Shown: positions 26,198-36,304, counted from the first letter of the stretch. The stretch is 64,000 nt of DNA from Anaerobiospirillum sp. NML120449 (GCF_023051105.1 NZ_JALKIL010000004.1:124001-188000), one strand, 5' to 3'. Numbers and translations: made by a program. Notes: generated from the sequence alone by a model not told the origin.

Positions 26198-26719
26198 ATG
26201 GAAATCAAAGTGTGGCAACAAACTTGCACAAGGATAAATATCAGGCGGTGTATGCCATGATCTCGACACCGCCGGCCGCAGATGCTGCAACATACTGTGG
26301 CCAGCCGTAATGATTAATCTGTCCATGAAATAACGCTGCTGCAACAGCGCTATGGACAGCACTCCATTGCCATGCATTACGGTTTTGACCATACCTCTAT
26401 GGTCTTACTCTCCTGAGCAGCGGCAGCTGAAACTGCCGCTGAGTCCTGATTTCTCCCTCTTCACAGATATTAAGACAGTGTTGTCCGCACCGGATAAGAC
26501 CCCCTTGTTTATGGGATTTTGAGCTGTCAGAGGAAAAATCGACGAATTTTTTTTGCAAGGTACCTCAAGAAAATGGTCCATGTGACCGTTATACAGGTAT
26601 GGACGCGCATGCCATGCACAGCATGGTTGCCCTGGACTTAGGAATTTTTGAGGGCCGCGTCATTTTAAGTCCGGCATTGCGCTGCCGGGTTGCAGTCAAC
26701 TGTCAGGCAGGACCTCATT
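26198..26719. other. Intergenic gap
   Basis: No gene seen. A 9-bp perfect hairpin (cagcggcag 26418-26426, ctgccgctg 26433-26441) lies mid-gap without a proper T-run. An A/T-rich patch (26520-26555) precedes the next gene. Confidence 0.5.
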
Positions 26720-27268
26720 ATGATTTCAAAAGACATACGCGACGTTTACCTGGTAGACGAACTGCAGCTGGGTCAGCGTTTAAATGAATCCCTCCATGAG
26801 GGAGACCAGACCGATTTCAATCTCATGCTGGCCATGCTTTCACCTGATGTCTGCGATGCATCATGGACCCGTGGTCCAGATATTGGTCAGGCCCCTGAGG
26901 ACCTGCGTACCAAATTCTGTCTGCTGCCGGAAATCCGCAAGTACGCCGAGAGCGATGACTTTTCCCGTGGTCAGGACTTTGCTGACATGATTCACGACCA
27001 TGAGGATACTCAGGTCGGTCAGTCACAGGTATTCTTAGCCGAGTGCCTGCGTCAGGAACCGCTGGTACCTTTCAAGCGTGACCTTGCCCCTGAAGTATAT
27101 GCCGAACTGGCACCATTAAAGAAAGAGAAGGTTCGCCGTCAGTTTGCCGGTGAAATTATTCAGTATGAAACCTACCAGGGCAGTGGTCAGAACATGGATG
27201 TGCTTTCAGAAATCAAGCATGCCCAGACCCAGATTCAAACCAGAATGAAAATTGACGCCACCGCATAA
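26720..27268 (+). CDS. Conserved hypothetical protein, VC2046/SO_2500-like
   Basis: 182 residues from ATG 26720 (MISKDIRDVYLVDELQLGQ); aggcagga lies about 7 bases upstream. Cytoplasmic, acidic and without membrane segments. ELQLGQRLNESLHEGDQTDFNLMLAMLSPDV near the N-terminus resembles what I remember of an uncharacterised gammaproteobacterial family named after VC2046 and SO_2500 (L..G..LN.....GrraDFaLlLaMLs.DV). I do not know its function. Convergent with smrA, sharing a bidirectional terminator. Confidence 0.75.
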   Translation: MISKDIRDVYLVDELQLGQRLNESLHEGDQTDFNLMLAMLSPDVCDASWTRGPDIGQAPEDLRTKFCLLPEIRKYAESDDFSRGQDFADMIHDHEDTQVGQSQVFLAECLRQEPLVPFKRDLAPEVYAELAPLKKEKVRRQFAGEIIQYETYQGSGQNMDVLSEIKHAQTQIQTRMKIDATA

Positions 27269-27290
27269 TTTTCAGCGTCATTTTCCCCCA

Positions 27291-27330
27291 AAAAAATGCA
27301 CATGTTCTGCAAAGAACATGTGCTTTTTTT
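27291..27330. terminator. Bidirectional terminator between convergent genes
   Basis: gcacatgttc (27298-27307)/gaacatgtgc (27314-27323), a 10-bp perfect stem, flanked by a run of A on the left and T7 on the right. It can serve both the + strand gene ending at 27268 and smrA ending at 27460. Confidence 0.93.
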
Positions 27331-27459
27331 CGGCCCGAACAAAGCCTGACCATCAGGCTCCCCAGGCCGTCGGCCTGCGATCATCACGGCCGCAAGGACT
27401 GGCTGTGCTGCACAGCATGCGGCGCACCATGAAGCGCCAGGCATGCAGGGCAGGGCTGG

Positions 27460-28101
27460 TCAGCGGGTGCGCACTGAGTGCAGCTCTCTGTTGTCCATGG
27501 AGGCCTTGTCTCCCTTTTTGAGAATGACCATGACGGCACCGGTGCCGCCTTTCCATTCAGGCGCGGAGTGATAGGCCAGAACCTCAGGCATCTGACGCAG
27601 CCAGTGCGCTACATAGCTTTTAAGTGTGGTCTGACGTTTGGCGTGTTGACGTTCGCTCTTGCCATGGATAATCAGGATGCAGCGAAAGCCTTCATTGCGG
27701 GCCATGAGCACATAACGGCGGGTATATTCATAGGCCTCCTCAACTGTCTTGCCATGCAGGTCAATAAAGTCAGCTTCGCGGTATTCGCCGTTTTTGAGCT
27801 TCTTGAGCAGAAAAGGCTGTGCGCCTGGTGAGCGGTAGGAGAGCACTTCGTTAGGAGCGACTACTGGTACGTAGGTAGAGGAAAAGTAATCTATGCTTTC
27901 TTCTTTGGTATCACGTGAAGCTGCTTCTTTCTTGATGCGGGAAGTTTCCTTGTCAATGGTGGCTGCAGGCAGTTCGACCTTATCCTGTTCCATCTTCCTG
28001 ACCTTGCCCAGCTGCCCGACCAGATCAATATTGTCAGTGGTCTTTACAGCCTCCTCCATAAGCAGATCTTCAAAAGAAAAATCATTGTTAGCAGATGACA
28101 T
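27460..28101 (-). CDS. smrA: Smr-domain protein (SmrA/YdaL type)
   Basis: 213 residues. An N-terminal region of ~100 residues, charged and partly helical, is followed by an Smr domain: ADFIDLHGKTVEEAYEY, CILIIHGKSERQ (the conserved HGK/HGR motif), LKSYVAHWLRQMPEVLAYHSAPEWKGGTGAVMVILKK. The linker LLKKLKNGEYR and the domain order match E. coli YdaL/SmrA rather than MutS2. Smr domains are nucleases in several characterised proteins, and SmrA and SmrB of E. coli have been linked to DNA nicking and mRNA cleavage respectively; activity here is inference. An aggag lies 11 bases upstream of the ATG. Convergent with the gene at 26720. Confidence 0.9.
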   Translation of the reverse strand: MSSANNDFSFEDLLMEEAVKTTDNIDLVGQLGKVRKMEQDKVELPAATIDKETSRIKKEAASRDTKEESIDYFSSTYVPVVAPNEVLSYRSPGAQPFLLKKLKNGEYREADFIDLHGKTVEEAYEYTRRYVLMARNEGFRCILIIHGKSERQHAKRQTTLKSYVAHWLRQMPEVLAYHSAPEWKGGTGAVMVILKKGDKASMDNRELHSVRTR

Positions 28102-28572
28102 GGTGCGGTTAACTCCTGGTGGCAGGTTCTGTTTCTGTCATGGCTGCCTTTTGCTTATCCCTGTTTTCAGACAGATTCATACTTCCTGAAGGGCATATTA
28201 AGGCGGAGCAACGGGACATGAAAATATCAGAGAAAAACAGCCGAAACTACAGCCGAAACTACAGCCGGATCAGCTGTCAGCTGATGTATAAAAACAAAAA
28301 TAAATCATATTGCTGCGGGCTCAGATCATGGCCTGAACACGGATTCAGGTCAATGATCTTTGCATACAGGGCGGCTCAGCGCAAACAGGGCGCAGATCAT
28401 GGCTTAAACACGTATGCAGGTCAATGATCTTTGCATGAGGTGCGGACTGGCGCAAACAGGGCGAATCTTACGGTTCATGGCTGCTCTTTGAATGCAGGGA
28501 GGGTATTAACATCCCTGCGGTGAAGCTCATGCTCAGCCGGCGCTGAATGGGCCTGTCCGGTCTGCGGTGGCT
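28102..28572. other. Intergenic gap with a 71-bp duplication
   Basis: No gene seen. It contains a short cgaaactacagc doubling (28242-28266) and the two-copy 71-bp repeat at 28322-28463, and should also hold the smrA promoter. Confidence 0.5.
28322..28463. repeat. 71-bp tandem duplication
   Basis: Copies at 28322 and 28393 share cagatcatggc, caggtcaatgatctttgcat and gcgcaaacagggcg with scattered differences. Confidence 0.85.
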
Positions 28573-29991
28573 TTAGAAGTTAAGGCCAATGAGAATGCTG
28601 GCTACCAGCAGCAGGAGGCCGCACATTCTGATTTTGCGCATGGCGTGGAGCATGGACTGCTCATCGGGATCGTGCTCGCCGCCGAGCTTTGGCAGGCGCA
28701 TTACAACGCCCTGATAGTAACGTGGACCGCTCAGGGAAATATTGAGAGATGCACCCACAGCACCGAGTACCATGCCTGTTACCGGAGCCGGAAAGGTCTT
28801 CATGCCCTCAGCTGCACCGGCCAGATGGCGAACCGGATTTCTGGAAAAGAACAGGAAAGCCATCAGTACTACTGCAGGGATGAAGATCATAATCTGATGC
28901 ATGCGATATACAGTGCTGCCAAAGGCATGATTGCCACGCAGCTTGTAGTTAAAGGCATGGCTCATAATATTAATGGTCTGCATCAGAACAGCAGCCTCAA
29001 TACCGCCTATGAAATACCAGACAATTACGGCAAACCATCCGGTGAAGATGCGCATGATGGCAGCCTCGCAGGCGGCCTTGGAAATGCCCATTGGAGAGAG
29101 CATGCCGGTCTCTCGTAACACCATGGTGGAAAGCAGGTCGCGTGACTTTTCCTTAAAACCCTCGTGCAGGGCGCGGTAGACATCAATGGTGCGGTCCTGA
29201 GGGAATTTGAGCTCCAGAACCAGAATCATTACTACCAGAGAAATAATGCTGTCAAAGCCTGAGAAAGCGTCGAGGGTAAATACCAGGAACAGCAGGGTGA
29301 GCAAAATTATAACCGGCAGCATGAAGCCTGCAAATGAGCGCTGGGTTTCGCTGCGACCAGGACGGTTTACCTTGCGTGACAGGCCGGTAAACACAGGCAG
29401 CAGACCGTAAAGGCGTATGCTGCGTGGCAGCGGGATAATCATTTCGATGATTATGGCCAGCGCCAGAATCAAAGAGGGCTCACTGAAGAGAATGCCTACA
29501 TTCACATCACCTGCCATCAGCGGCTGGTCAAAGCCAAAGCCGGTGCTGCCATGAGCGGTGCGTGCCGGAACGGCCTCAGATGGGGCAGGCTCACGTGGTG
29601 CAGCATCATCCCACGGATAGACATCTTTTGGGTGAGCGGGCTCGCTGTGATAGGAAGGAGCAGACTGTGCCGGAGCTGCAGGCTGTGCAGGAGCTGCAGG
29701 CTGTGCAGGAGCGCCATGCTTTTGTTCAAAGCGCTTAAACTCCTGATCGAATATGGAAGGCTGATCATTGGCCATTACAGTAACAGCCGTGCCTGTGCTG
29801 CTGGCAGCACCGTCTGCAGAGCTGTCAGAAGCAAAGGGATTTAAGCTGATTACCAGATCGCCGGCATATGCAAAAATGCCCTGAGCTGCATGAGCAGCAT
29901 CGGCGGCACTCAGAGGGGTTGAGGGACTTATATTCAGACTCATAGAAAAGTGACCGGAAAAGTTAACCCAGGGCCATAATGCATATGGCAT
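28573..29991 (-). CDS. CbiB/CobD-like integral membrane protein
   Basis: 472 residues. The first ~165 are low-complexity and carry three near-copies of AQPAAPAQPAAP. From ~165 there are several membrane helices (ILALAIIIEMIIPLP, FMLPVIILLTLLFLVFTL, IISLVVMILVLEL, FIPAVVLMAFLFF, LLLLVASILIGL). Between them, SRDLLSTMVLRETGMLSPMGISKAACEAAIMRIFTGWFAVIVWYFIGG matches the CbiB/CobD core pattern (AR..L...v.Rdt..L....i..A.iE). In cobalamin makers this family attaches aminopropanol to cobyric acid. Here it is isolated from any cob/cbi gene and sits beside mtnN, an order I recall from Vibrio, so the substrate may differ. ATG 29991 has an agg 6 bases upstream; ATG 29943 is possible. Confidence 0.75.
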   Translation of the reverse strand: MPYALWPWVNFSGHFSMSLNISPSTPLSAADAAHAAQGIFAYAGDLVISLNPFASDSSADGAASSTGTAVTVMANDQPSIFDQEFKRFEQKHGAPAQPAAPAQPAAPAQSAPSYHSEPAHPKDVYPWDDAAPREPAPSEAVPARTAHGSTGFGFDQPLMAGDVNVGILFSEPSLILALAIIIEMIIPLPRSIRLYGLLPVFTGLSRKVNRPGRSETQRSFAGFMLPVIILLTLLFLVFTLDAFSGFDSIISLVVMILVLELKFPQDRTIDVYRALHEGFKEKSRDLLSTMVLRETGMLSPMGISKAACEAAIMRIFTGWFAVIVWYFIGGIEAAVLMQTINIMSHAFNYKLRGNHAFGSTVYRMHQIMIFIPAVVLMAFLFFSRNPVRHLAGAAEGMKTFPAPVTGMVLGAVGASLNISLSGPRYYQGVVMRLPKLGGEHDPDEQSMLHAMRKIRMCGLLLLVASILIGLNF

Positions 29992-30268
29992 TTAAAGCCT
30001 GATTTTATGGCATCAGGCTGAAGTTCTGAGGATGCAGTTTAAGAGCCTGCAGCCAGGTGCAGCGGCCGCAGAGGCAGCTGAGCGGTTACGCTGATCTGTG
30101 CCAGCAGCACAGCAGGGGCCTGGACATGAGATATTTGCTGGTACAGCATTGGGGTAGCTGGTACAGCAGTGCAGATGGGGCTCTGCAGCGATGCAGTGGA
30201 GGTATCAGCAATGTCGTAGCTGGTACATTAGCACCTGAGCATATGTCCATGGCCCGGGCAGGCCTCAT

Positions 30269-30976
30269 TTACAGGGCCTCAATAAGGGAGAGCAGCAGGC
30301 GGGCGCTGTTGTCGGCGGCCAGCTGAACAAACTCCTCAAAGACCTCCGGGCTTTCACCCTGAGCGGTATCAGAAACAGAGCGTATTACCAGGAAAGGAAC
30401 CTTGTAGTCAGTACATACCTGACCTACAGCAGCGCCTTCCATTTCGGTTACCTGAGCCTCAGGAAAGTCATTTTTCATGTCAAGGCACTTCTGCTTCTGG
30501 CTGATGAACTGATCACCAGTGAGTACTACACCGGTAAAGACATCAGGGGCAAAATTGCTCTCCTTCTTGAGACGTGCTGCTACGGCCTCAGCCTTGGCAA
30601 TCAGGGCATGATCAGCATTGAAGTACTGCTCGTAAGAAGGCAGCTGACCGACCTTGTAGCCAAAGATCTTAAGATCAACATCGTGATAGGCAAGACCGGT
30701 GGACAGAACGATGTCACCAATCTTAAGACCCTCTCCAATACCACCGGCACAGCCGCTGTTGATGACGGCATCAGCTTTGAAGTGGTCACACAGGGCAGCT
30801 GCAGCGGTGGCTGCACAGACCTTGCCTATACCTGATTTGACCAGAATGATTTCATGATCATGGTACTTGCCGCAGATATAATCGCGGCCGCCTACAGATA
30901 CAGTCTCCTTCTGGCTGATTGCATCTGCAATCAGTGAAACTTCAGAGTCCATTGCTCCAATAATGCCAACGCGCAT
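30269..30976 (-). CDS. mtnN: 5'-methylthioadenosine/S-adenosylhomocysteine nucleosidase
   Basis: Hydrolyses MTA and SAH to adenine plus the thio-ribose, clearing by-products of SAM use and feeding autoinducer-2 formation. 235 residues (E. coli 232). N-terminal MRVGIIGAMDSEV with Glu12, SGIGKVCAATAAA, NSGCAGGI, and the substrate motif VTEMEGAAVGQV with Glu180, then SVSDTA with the catalytic Asp203. Ribosome site agggag 6 bases upstream. The 277-bp gap to the CbiB-like gene downstream contains ctggtacag repeats but no terminator I can see, so the two may be cotranscribed. Confidence 0.97.
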   Translation of the reverse strand: MRVGIIGAMDSEVSLIADAISQKETVSVGGRDYICGKYHDHEIILVKSGIGKVCAATAAAALCDHFKADAVINSGCAGGIGEGLKIGDIVLSTGLAYHDVDLKIFGYKVGQLPSYEQYFNADHALIAKAEAVAARLKKESNFAPDVFTGVVLTGDQFISQKQKCLDMKNDFPEAQVTEMEGAAVGQVCTDYKVPFLVIRSVSDTAQGESPEVFEEFVQLAADNSARLLLSLIEAL

Positions 30977-31104
30977 AAAGCACTCCCTAAATGATGGTTA
31001 AGACAGCTCCGGCAGGCACGAGGCCCTCGGGCAGTGATAATGCGGCTGCTTATCGCAGCCGTCTGAACATAAAGTATATAACATGCTGCCCTGTCACACA
31101 GCCG

Positions 31105-31186
31105 CTCTGACTTTCATAGTCACAGGCTGCCCATCCCGGTACTCTGACCTTCATAGTCACATGCTGTCCATACCGGTACTCTGACC
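31105..31186. repeat. 37-bp tandem repeat, 2.2 copies
   Basis: Units at 31105 and 31142 (ctctgac[t/c]ttcatagtcac...ccggta), with a third start at 31179. Confidence 0.85.
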
Positions 31187-31521
31187 TGACAATCCTAAGT
31201 TGCGGCCGATTCCGTGGCCAGCTCCTGCGGCTTTACCGCCGGGCAGCCCTGCTTGAAGCAGGCTGAGGGGCAGTGCGGCTATTAAGGCCGGTACTCTGCA
31301 GCATGGCTTATGTCAGGATGACTTTCGGAATCAACTGGTATACCAGCTGGGCAGGGACGTCGTATTTTTGTCAGGCTAAGGGAGCGGGCGCTGCCAGAGC
31401 TGCTGGCTGGCAAGCGATCCTGGGGGCGTGCGGTCATTGCGTGCTGCTGTCTTAATGCGCGCAGTGACGGGTATGGGCAGGTCTTTTGCCCGGGTGGTGG
31501 GCAGGTGTGTCAGGTGACGGG

Positions 31522-31545
31522 CTGGGCCGGGCCTGCCCGGCCCAG
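31522..31545. repeat. GC-rich perfect hairpin
   Basis: ctgggccggg (31522-31531) and cccggcccag (31536-31545) form a 10-bp perfect stem around cctg. No T-run follows, so it is not a standard terminator. Confidence 0.7.
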
Positions 31546-31940
31546 GGCTGGGCAGAGGCTGCGTGCAGCCTGGTTAATACAGCGTATGACCGTGCGCTGA
31601 ATCCTGGCTGGCGGGTTATGGGCTTTCGGGATCCCAGCAGCGCGTGCCCTGGGGTGAAAATGCCCGTTTTGACTTAATGTGTGTTCACAGGTTCATCTTT
31701 GGGGATTAAAGGACTGTCAAGCGCTTATTAAAGGCATTTTAAAGGGAGGGCTCGACAGGGAGCTGGCATGGTGCTGTGCATGTGCGCAATGCACGCACAT
31801 TGCACATTTTGGCAATAACAGGCATGAAAAATGACGTTTTGATGCGCATCGTACTATACTTAAGGTACTTAATTAACTGACATAACTGATGTGCGTTTGC
31901 GGGCCTGTGACAGTTTGAACCGGCAAAATGGTACTTTCAG

Positions 31941-31956
31941 TGTGTTATAGCTCACA
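31941..31956 (+). promoter_or_regulatory. CRP-like binding site
   Basis: TGTGT-TATAGC-TCACA matches the CRP consensus TGTGA-N6-TCACA at 9 of 10 bases, in an A/T-flanked context (cag left, catttaat right). The next gene, glgC, is 818 bp away. CRP activates glycogen synthesis genes in enteric bacteria, so the link is plausible but the distance is odd. Confidence 0.5.
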
Positions 31957-32773
31957 CATTTAATTTACCGATCCCCATATCACTGGGATTATCGGGCCTG
32001 TGTCTTAAATTGACAGTATTATTTGAGTGCTCTCACAAAAGAAACTTTAGGAGATAGCTTATTTGGTAAGTCTGGTGCACAATCGATACTGTAGTTTTTG
32101 AACATCGTCTGCTTAAAGTTAGATAAGCGACTAATAAAACTCATGAAATTCACAGCAATATGTCCGTGTCATGATTACTGTTCTCGGCTGCTCTGAGAGT
32201 CCCATACCGGCACAGCCGGCAGTCAAACACATTAACTTCAGCCTCAGACAGAATTTACAGCCCATGTATGGCGTTTTGCTCAAACATAAGTGATTTCATG
32301 AAAGGTCCGTGCAAGCGGACCCTATTTCAGACAAGGTGAACAGATTTTTTTGACGGATCCCAGAGTAACAGCTCCTGGATCCAGCCAAAACGGCCGCCCT
32401 AACCTCTGTCAAAATGTAAGGCCTCTGTGTTCAGCTAGGCATAATGAGTTTCTTCTTACAGTCTGACAGTGTCATGCGCCTGTGCAGACCAATGTCAGGG
32501 GATAGATAAAAAGACCGGAAAAGTTCACGGTGAAATTTCAGGCTGAGGGCCTTAACCGCTCAGGCGGCAGACTCCGCCCTGAGCATCAGGCAACAAAAGG
32601 TGTTAAGGACGTGCGCAGTAAAGATGCGCTGTATGTACCTGTCACAGGCAGGGAATAAGGATTACATCCTCACACCAGACCGACCCTGAAAAGAAGCTGA
32701 ACCTGAAACTTTTCCAGGCAGTGCGATGTTGGTTTATTTTTCTAGCTTACAGATTAATAATTGAGGTCGAGTG

Positions 32774-34093
32774 ATGGAAAACTCACGTGATGTGGCTAAA
32801 CAGACTTTAGCTTTAGTTCTGGCTGGTGGTCGTGGCAGCAGATTACATATGCTTACTGACAGCCGTGCCAAGCCAGCTGTATTCTTTGGTGGTAAGTTCA
32901 GAATTATCGACTTTGCTCTGTCCAACTGTGTCAACTCCGGTATTACCCGTATTGGTGTAGTCACTCAGTATAAGTCCCACTCCTTGTTACGTCACATCCA
33001 GTCCGGCTGGTCTTTCCTGCGCGGCCAGTTCAATGAGTTCGTAGATCTTCTTCCTGCCCAGCAGCGTGTTGACGAAGAGCACTGGTACCAGGGTACTGCT
33101 GATGCTGTCTACCAGAACATTGACATCATCCGCAATCACATGCCTAAGTACATTGTGATTCTGTCAGCTGACCATATCTACAAGATGGACTACACCTCCA
33201 TGGTTATGGACCACATCAAGAGTGGCTGCCCTGTAACCGTGGCCTGTATTGCCATTCCACGTTCTGAGGCTTCAGCCTACGGCATCATGCAGGTAGACAA
33301 CAACAATATGATCACTGACTTCCTCGAGAAGCCAGCTGATCCTCCTGGCATGCCAAACGATCCTGACAGGTCTCTGGCCTCCATGGGTATTTACGTCTTC
33401 AACGCCGAGTTCCTCTACAACGTACTCAATGAAGATGCCCGCACTGAAGGCTCACGTCGTGACTTCGGCTTTGACATCATTCCTAAGCTGGTTAAGGAGC
33501 ACAAGGCTCACGCCCACGACTTCTCCATGTCATGCATCCGCAATCAGGGTAACCTGGAGATCTGCTACTGGCGTGACGTAGGTACTATCGATGCATACTG
33601 GGAAGCTAACATGGATGTCGCATCCGTACAGCCTCAGCTGGACGTTTACGACACCAAGTGGCCTATCTGGACCCACCAGGATCAGCTGCCACCAGCAAAG
33701 TATGTACAGGACATCAGCGGTGCTTCTTCAGTAGTGATGAACTCCGTATGTTCTGCCGGCTGTATCATCTCCGGCTCTTCTCTGTGCCACAGCGTACTGT
33801 TCTCCAACTCCCGCGTGCATTCCAACTGCTGCCTCAACGAAGCTGTAATTCTGCCATCATGTGTTATTCACCGTGGCTGCCGCCTGACCAAGGTTGTGCT
33901 TGACCGTGGCTGTGAGCTGCCTCGTAACCTTATCATCGGTGAGAACGAGACCACTGATGCCCGTCGCTTCTTCCGTACTGCAGGTGGCGTAGTGCTGGTA
34001 ACCCGCGAGATGCTTGAGAAGCTGCGTGTTGACGAGCCTCACCTGTTCGATGGCTTTGAAGAGTACAGCGCCAACAGTTCCCCAATTTACTAA
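32774..34093 (+). CDS. glgC: Glucose-1-phosphate adenylyltransferase (ADP-glucose pyrophosphorylase)
   Basis: Makes ADP-glucose from ATP and glucose-1-phosphate, the committed step of glycogen synthesis. 439 residues (E. coli 431). ATG 32774 has gagg 7 bases upstream; the GTG just before it is less likely. Visible: nucleotide loop [36 protein letters not shown] with the allosteric Lys33, the catalytic [12 protein letters not shown] and [24 protein letters not shown], and the C-terminal left-handed beta-helix repeats ([20 protein letters not shown] and [10 protein letters not shown]). The usual partners glgA, glgB and glgP are not in the window, so glgC is a single-gene unit. Confidence 0.97.
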   Translation: MENSRDVAKQTLALVLAGGRGSRLHMLTDSRAKPAVFFGGKFRIIDFALSNCVNSGITRIGVVTQYKSHSLLRHIQSGWSFLRGQFNEFVDLLPAQQRVDEEHWYQGTADAVYQNIDIIRNHMPKYIVILSADHIYKMDYTSMVMDHIKSGCPVTVACIAIPRSEASAYGIMQVDNNNMITDFLEKPADPPGMPNDPDRSLASMGIYVFNAEFLYNVLNEDARTEGSRRDFGFDIIPKLVKEHKAHAHDFSMSCIRNQGNLEICYWRDVGTIDAYWEANMDVASVQPQLDVYDTKWPIWTHQDQLPPAKYVQDISGASSVVMNSVCSAGCIISGSSLCHSVLFSNSRVHSNCCLNEAVILPSCVIHRGCRLTKVVLDRGCELPRNLIIGENETTDARRFFRTAGGVVLVTREMLEKLRVDEPHLFDGFEEYSANSSPIY

Positions 34094-35008
34094 AGAGCAG
34101 CACCATGCAGCCTGTTCTCCCCTGACAGCTGTCCCTGGCACCAGGTGCCCGGGACAGGCACTGACCTCAAGGGGAGCTGACAGCTGCAATGCCGCATTTA
34201 TACAGCACCTTGTATGTCATCTGGTCAGCGCCTTTGGCGCTGGCAGCTGCCGTCAAGGTGCTGTATTTAATATGGGGGTATGATCCCTGCACGCTCCTGC
34301 GCCGTCAGGTCAGCATGGCCAGGCGCCAGCAACGGGTCTGGTGGACCGGTCCTGGTGTACCGGTCCTGGTGTACCGGTCCTGGTGTACCGTGCCTGGTGG
34401 ACCGTGTTTGGTGGCCTGCAGCGGTGTGAGCGCAGTGTCTGCTGCGCTTACCTTACCAAGTACATTGTGCTGCCTTGGACGGTAAAGTAAGGGCGTGAGG
34501 GCTTATTTGAATAATCTAATGCGGGCTGGCCCGCACTTTGGCTGCTAACAGCTTGCAAATTAAGGCAAATTTGCCTAAGCTTGCATCCTTTATCGCGGTC
34601 AGAACGGCCTGATTTCAGGCCTGTATATGGTTTTGTCTAATTTTTCAGACAGTACAATTGCCATACTGCAACTGCTGCGGTAGCGCTGAACTGTGCCTGC
34701 ATGGCATTGATCAGGCAGCAGAATTACTGTACAAAGCACAGGGAAATTTTCAGCCATGTCCTTGCAAGGTGCCTGCCTGGCACGTGTCAGGTCAGCTGAT
34801 GTGCGCCTGAAGGTCCGGGTGAACGTAAAGTATCATTTTCAGACCTGCACGCAGGTCTGTATGCTTCAAACAACGGGGCTGACGACTCACCCCATGATTA
34901 ACCTGAGCTGTCATATTTAACGCCTGCTTATTAATAAGGCCGTACCGGTAACAGCAGGGCCGGGCCGGACTGCAGCAGGAATGGTGTTTCCTACAGGAGT
35001 AGTTACTG
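34094..35008. other. Intergenic gap downstream of glgC
   Basis: No gene seen. It contains a 14-bp array (34345-34414) and, in an A/T-rich stretch, the 14-bp perfect palindrome aggcaaatttgcct (34563-34576), a possible operator. A convincing glgC terminator is missing; gcgggctggcccgc at 34527-34540 lacks a T-run. Confidence 0.5.
34345..34414. repeat. 14-bp tandem repeat (accggtcctggtgt), 5 copies
   Basis: Units at 34345, 34359, 34373, 34387 and 34401. The first three are identical and the last two diverge (accgtgcctggtgg, accgtgtttggtgg). Confidence 0.9.
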
Positions 35009-36304
35009 ATGAGTGAGCAGATCCTCGATCAGAACGCAGTGGTTGAATCAAGCGAGGATGCAGTTTTTGATGACATCCGTCCTTGCCGGGATGATGAAGC
35101 TCAACAGGAGCTGGCTGTCATTGCCAACGATGAATCTCTGGTAAACGGTATTGTCAGACTGCGTTATCCAAAGCTGAGCAGGTTTATTGGCCCTCTGCTG
35201 AAGATTCCGGTACGTTCATACATCAAAAATGCCGTCAGGAAGATCAACTCCATTGAGGACTTCCAGATGCAGGTAGCAGCAGCTGTTACCCGCATGATAG
35301 ACAACACCACTGATGGCGTAACTTTCAGGGGCTTTGAAAAGCTCAACCCTGATCGCGGCTATCTTTTTATCTCCAATCATCGCGACATCTCACTCGATCC
35401 TTGCTTCATCGACTTTGCCTACCACAGCTATTACAATCAGACTGTGCGTATTGCCATTGGCGATAATCTGCTCAAGATGCCGGCTGCCACTGCCCTGATG
35501 CGTCTTAACAAGAGCTTTATCGTCAAGCGCTCCGTTACCCTGCCACGTGAGCGTCTCAAGGAAGTAAACCACCTGTCTCACTATATTGGTCTGTCCTTAA
35601 AGGAAGGCCACTCCATCTGGATTGCCCAGCGTGAAGGTCGTGCCAAGGACGGTAATGACTGCACCGAAGAGGCAGTACTCAAGATGCTGCACATGTACGG
35701 CCGCAAACAGGGAAAGAGCTTTGGTGAGTACATGTCCAGTCTCAACATTGTCCCTGTCTCCATTACCTATGAGTACGATCCTGGTGATGTGGCCAAGGCC
35801 AATGAGCTCGAAGAGCGTGCCCGTAACGATGGCAAGTATCAGAAGAGCGAGTTTGAGGACATCAGGAGCATTATCAAGGGCATCAACGATTACAAGGGCC
35901 GCGTATGCATAGTGGCCGGTGATCCTGTCAGCGGCGGTTTTGAGACCCCGTCCCAGCTGGCTGCCCTTATCGACAGGTTTATCTACCTCAACTACGAGTT
36001 CTATCCAAGCGTAATGCTCGCCGCTCACGGCCTTGGTCTGTGCGGTGATGATGAGATTGCCTCCATCAGCGCTGAAGACAGGAACAAGTTCAATAACCGT
36101 CTGCAGGGCTACCCTGAGCACCTGCACAAGCGCATTATGCAGATGTACGCCTATCCTTACATCAACAGGAAGCGTGCAGCTGACGGTGAGCTCGATTTCA
36201 CTCTGGATAACGTTAAGGAAAGCGTCTGCGAGCCGTCCGCCAGTGAGCCGGCTGCCAGTGAGCCGGCAGCCAGCGAGTCGGTTGACAGCGCCGCTACCGA
36301 GTAA
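35009..36304 (+). CDS. Lysophospholipid acyltransferase-type (PlsC/LPLAT superfamily) protein
   Basis: 431 residues, aggag about 9 bases upstream of the ATG. The acyltransferase core is visible: FRGFEKLNPDRGYLFISNHRDISLDPCFIDF, where NHRDISLD replaces the classical NHxxxxD box as in a family often annotated simply as 1-acyl-glycerol-3-phosphate acyltransferase, then SFIVKRSV and the substrate motif IWIAQREGRAKDGND. It probably transfers an acyl chain to a lyso-lipid or glycerol-phosphate at the inner membrane; the exact acceptor is unknown. There is no clear transmembrane helix. The C-terminus ends in SEPAASEPAASES repeats, another low-complexity tail. It stands alone between long gaps and ends at a 48-bp palindromic terminator. 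Confidence 0.82.
   Translation: MSEQILDQNAVVESSEDAVFDDIRPCRDDEAQQELAVIANDESLVNGIVRLRYPKLSRFIGPLLKIPVRSYIKNAVRKINSIEDFQMQVAAAVTRMIDNTTDGVTFRGFEKLNPDRGYLFISNHRDISLDPCFIDFAYHSYYNQTVRIAIGDNLLKMPAATALMRLNKSFIVKRSVTLPRERLKEVNHLSHYIGLSLKEGHSIWIAQREGRAKDGNDCTEEAVLKMLHMYGRKQGKSFGEYMSSLNIVPVSITYEYDPGDVAKANELEERARNDGKYQKSEFEDIRSIIKGINDYKGRVCIVAGDPVSGGFETPSQLAALIDRFIYLNYEFYPSVMLAAHGLGLCGDDEIASISAEDRNKFNNRLQGYPEHLHKRIMQMYAYPYINRKRAADGELDFTLDNVKESVCEPSASEPAASEPAASESVDSAATE

Larger units (their letters stand above)
30977..32773. other. 1.8-kb gap upstream of glgC
   Basis: No gene is supported; the frames at 31273 and 31486 have no ribosome site. It contains a 37-bp duplication (31105), a GC-rich perfect hairpin (31522), an A/T-rich stretch from 31800 and a CRP-like palindrome (31941). 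The ~830 bp from there to glgC may be a long 5' leader or hold an RNA I cannot name. Confidence 0.55.
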
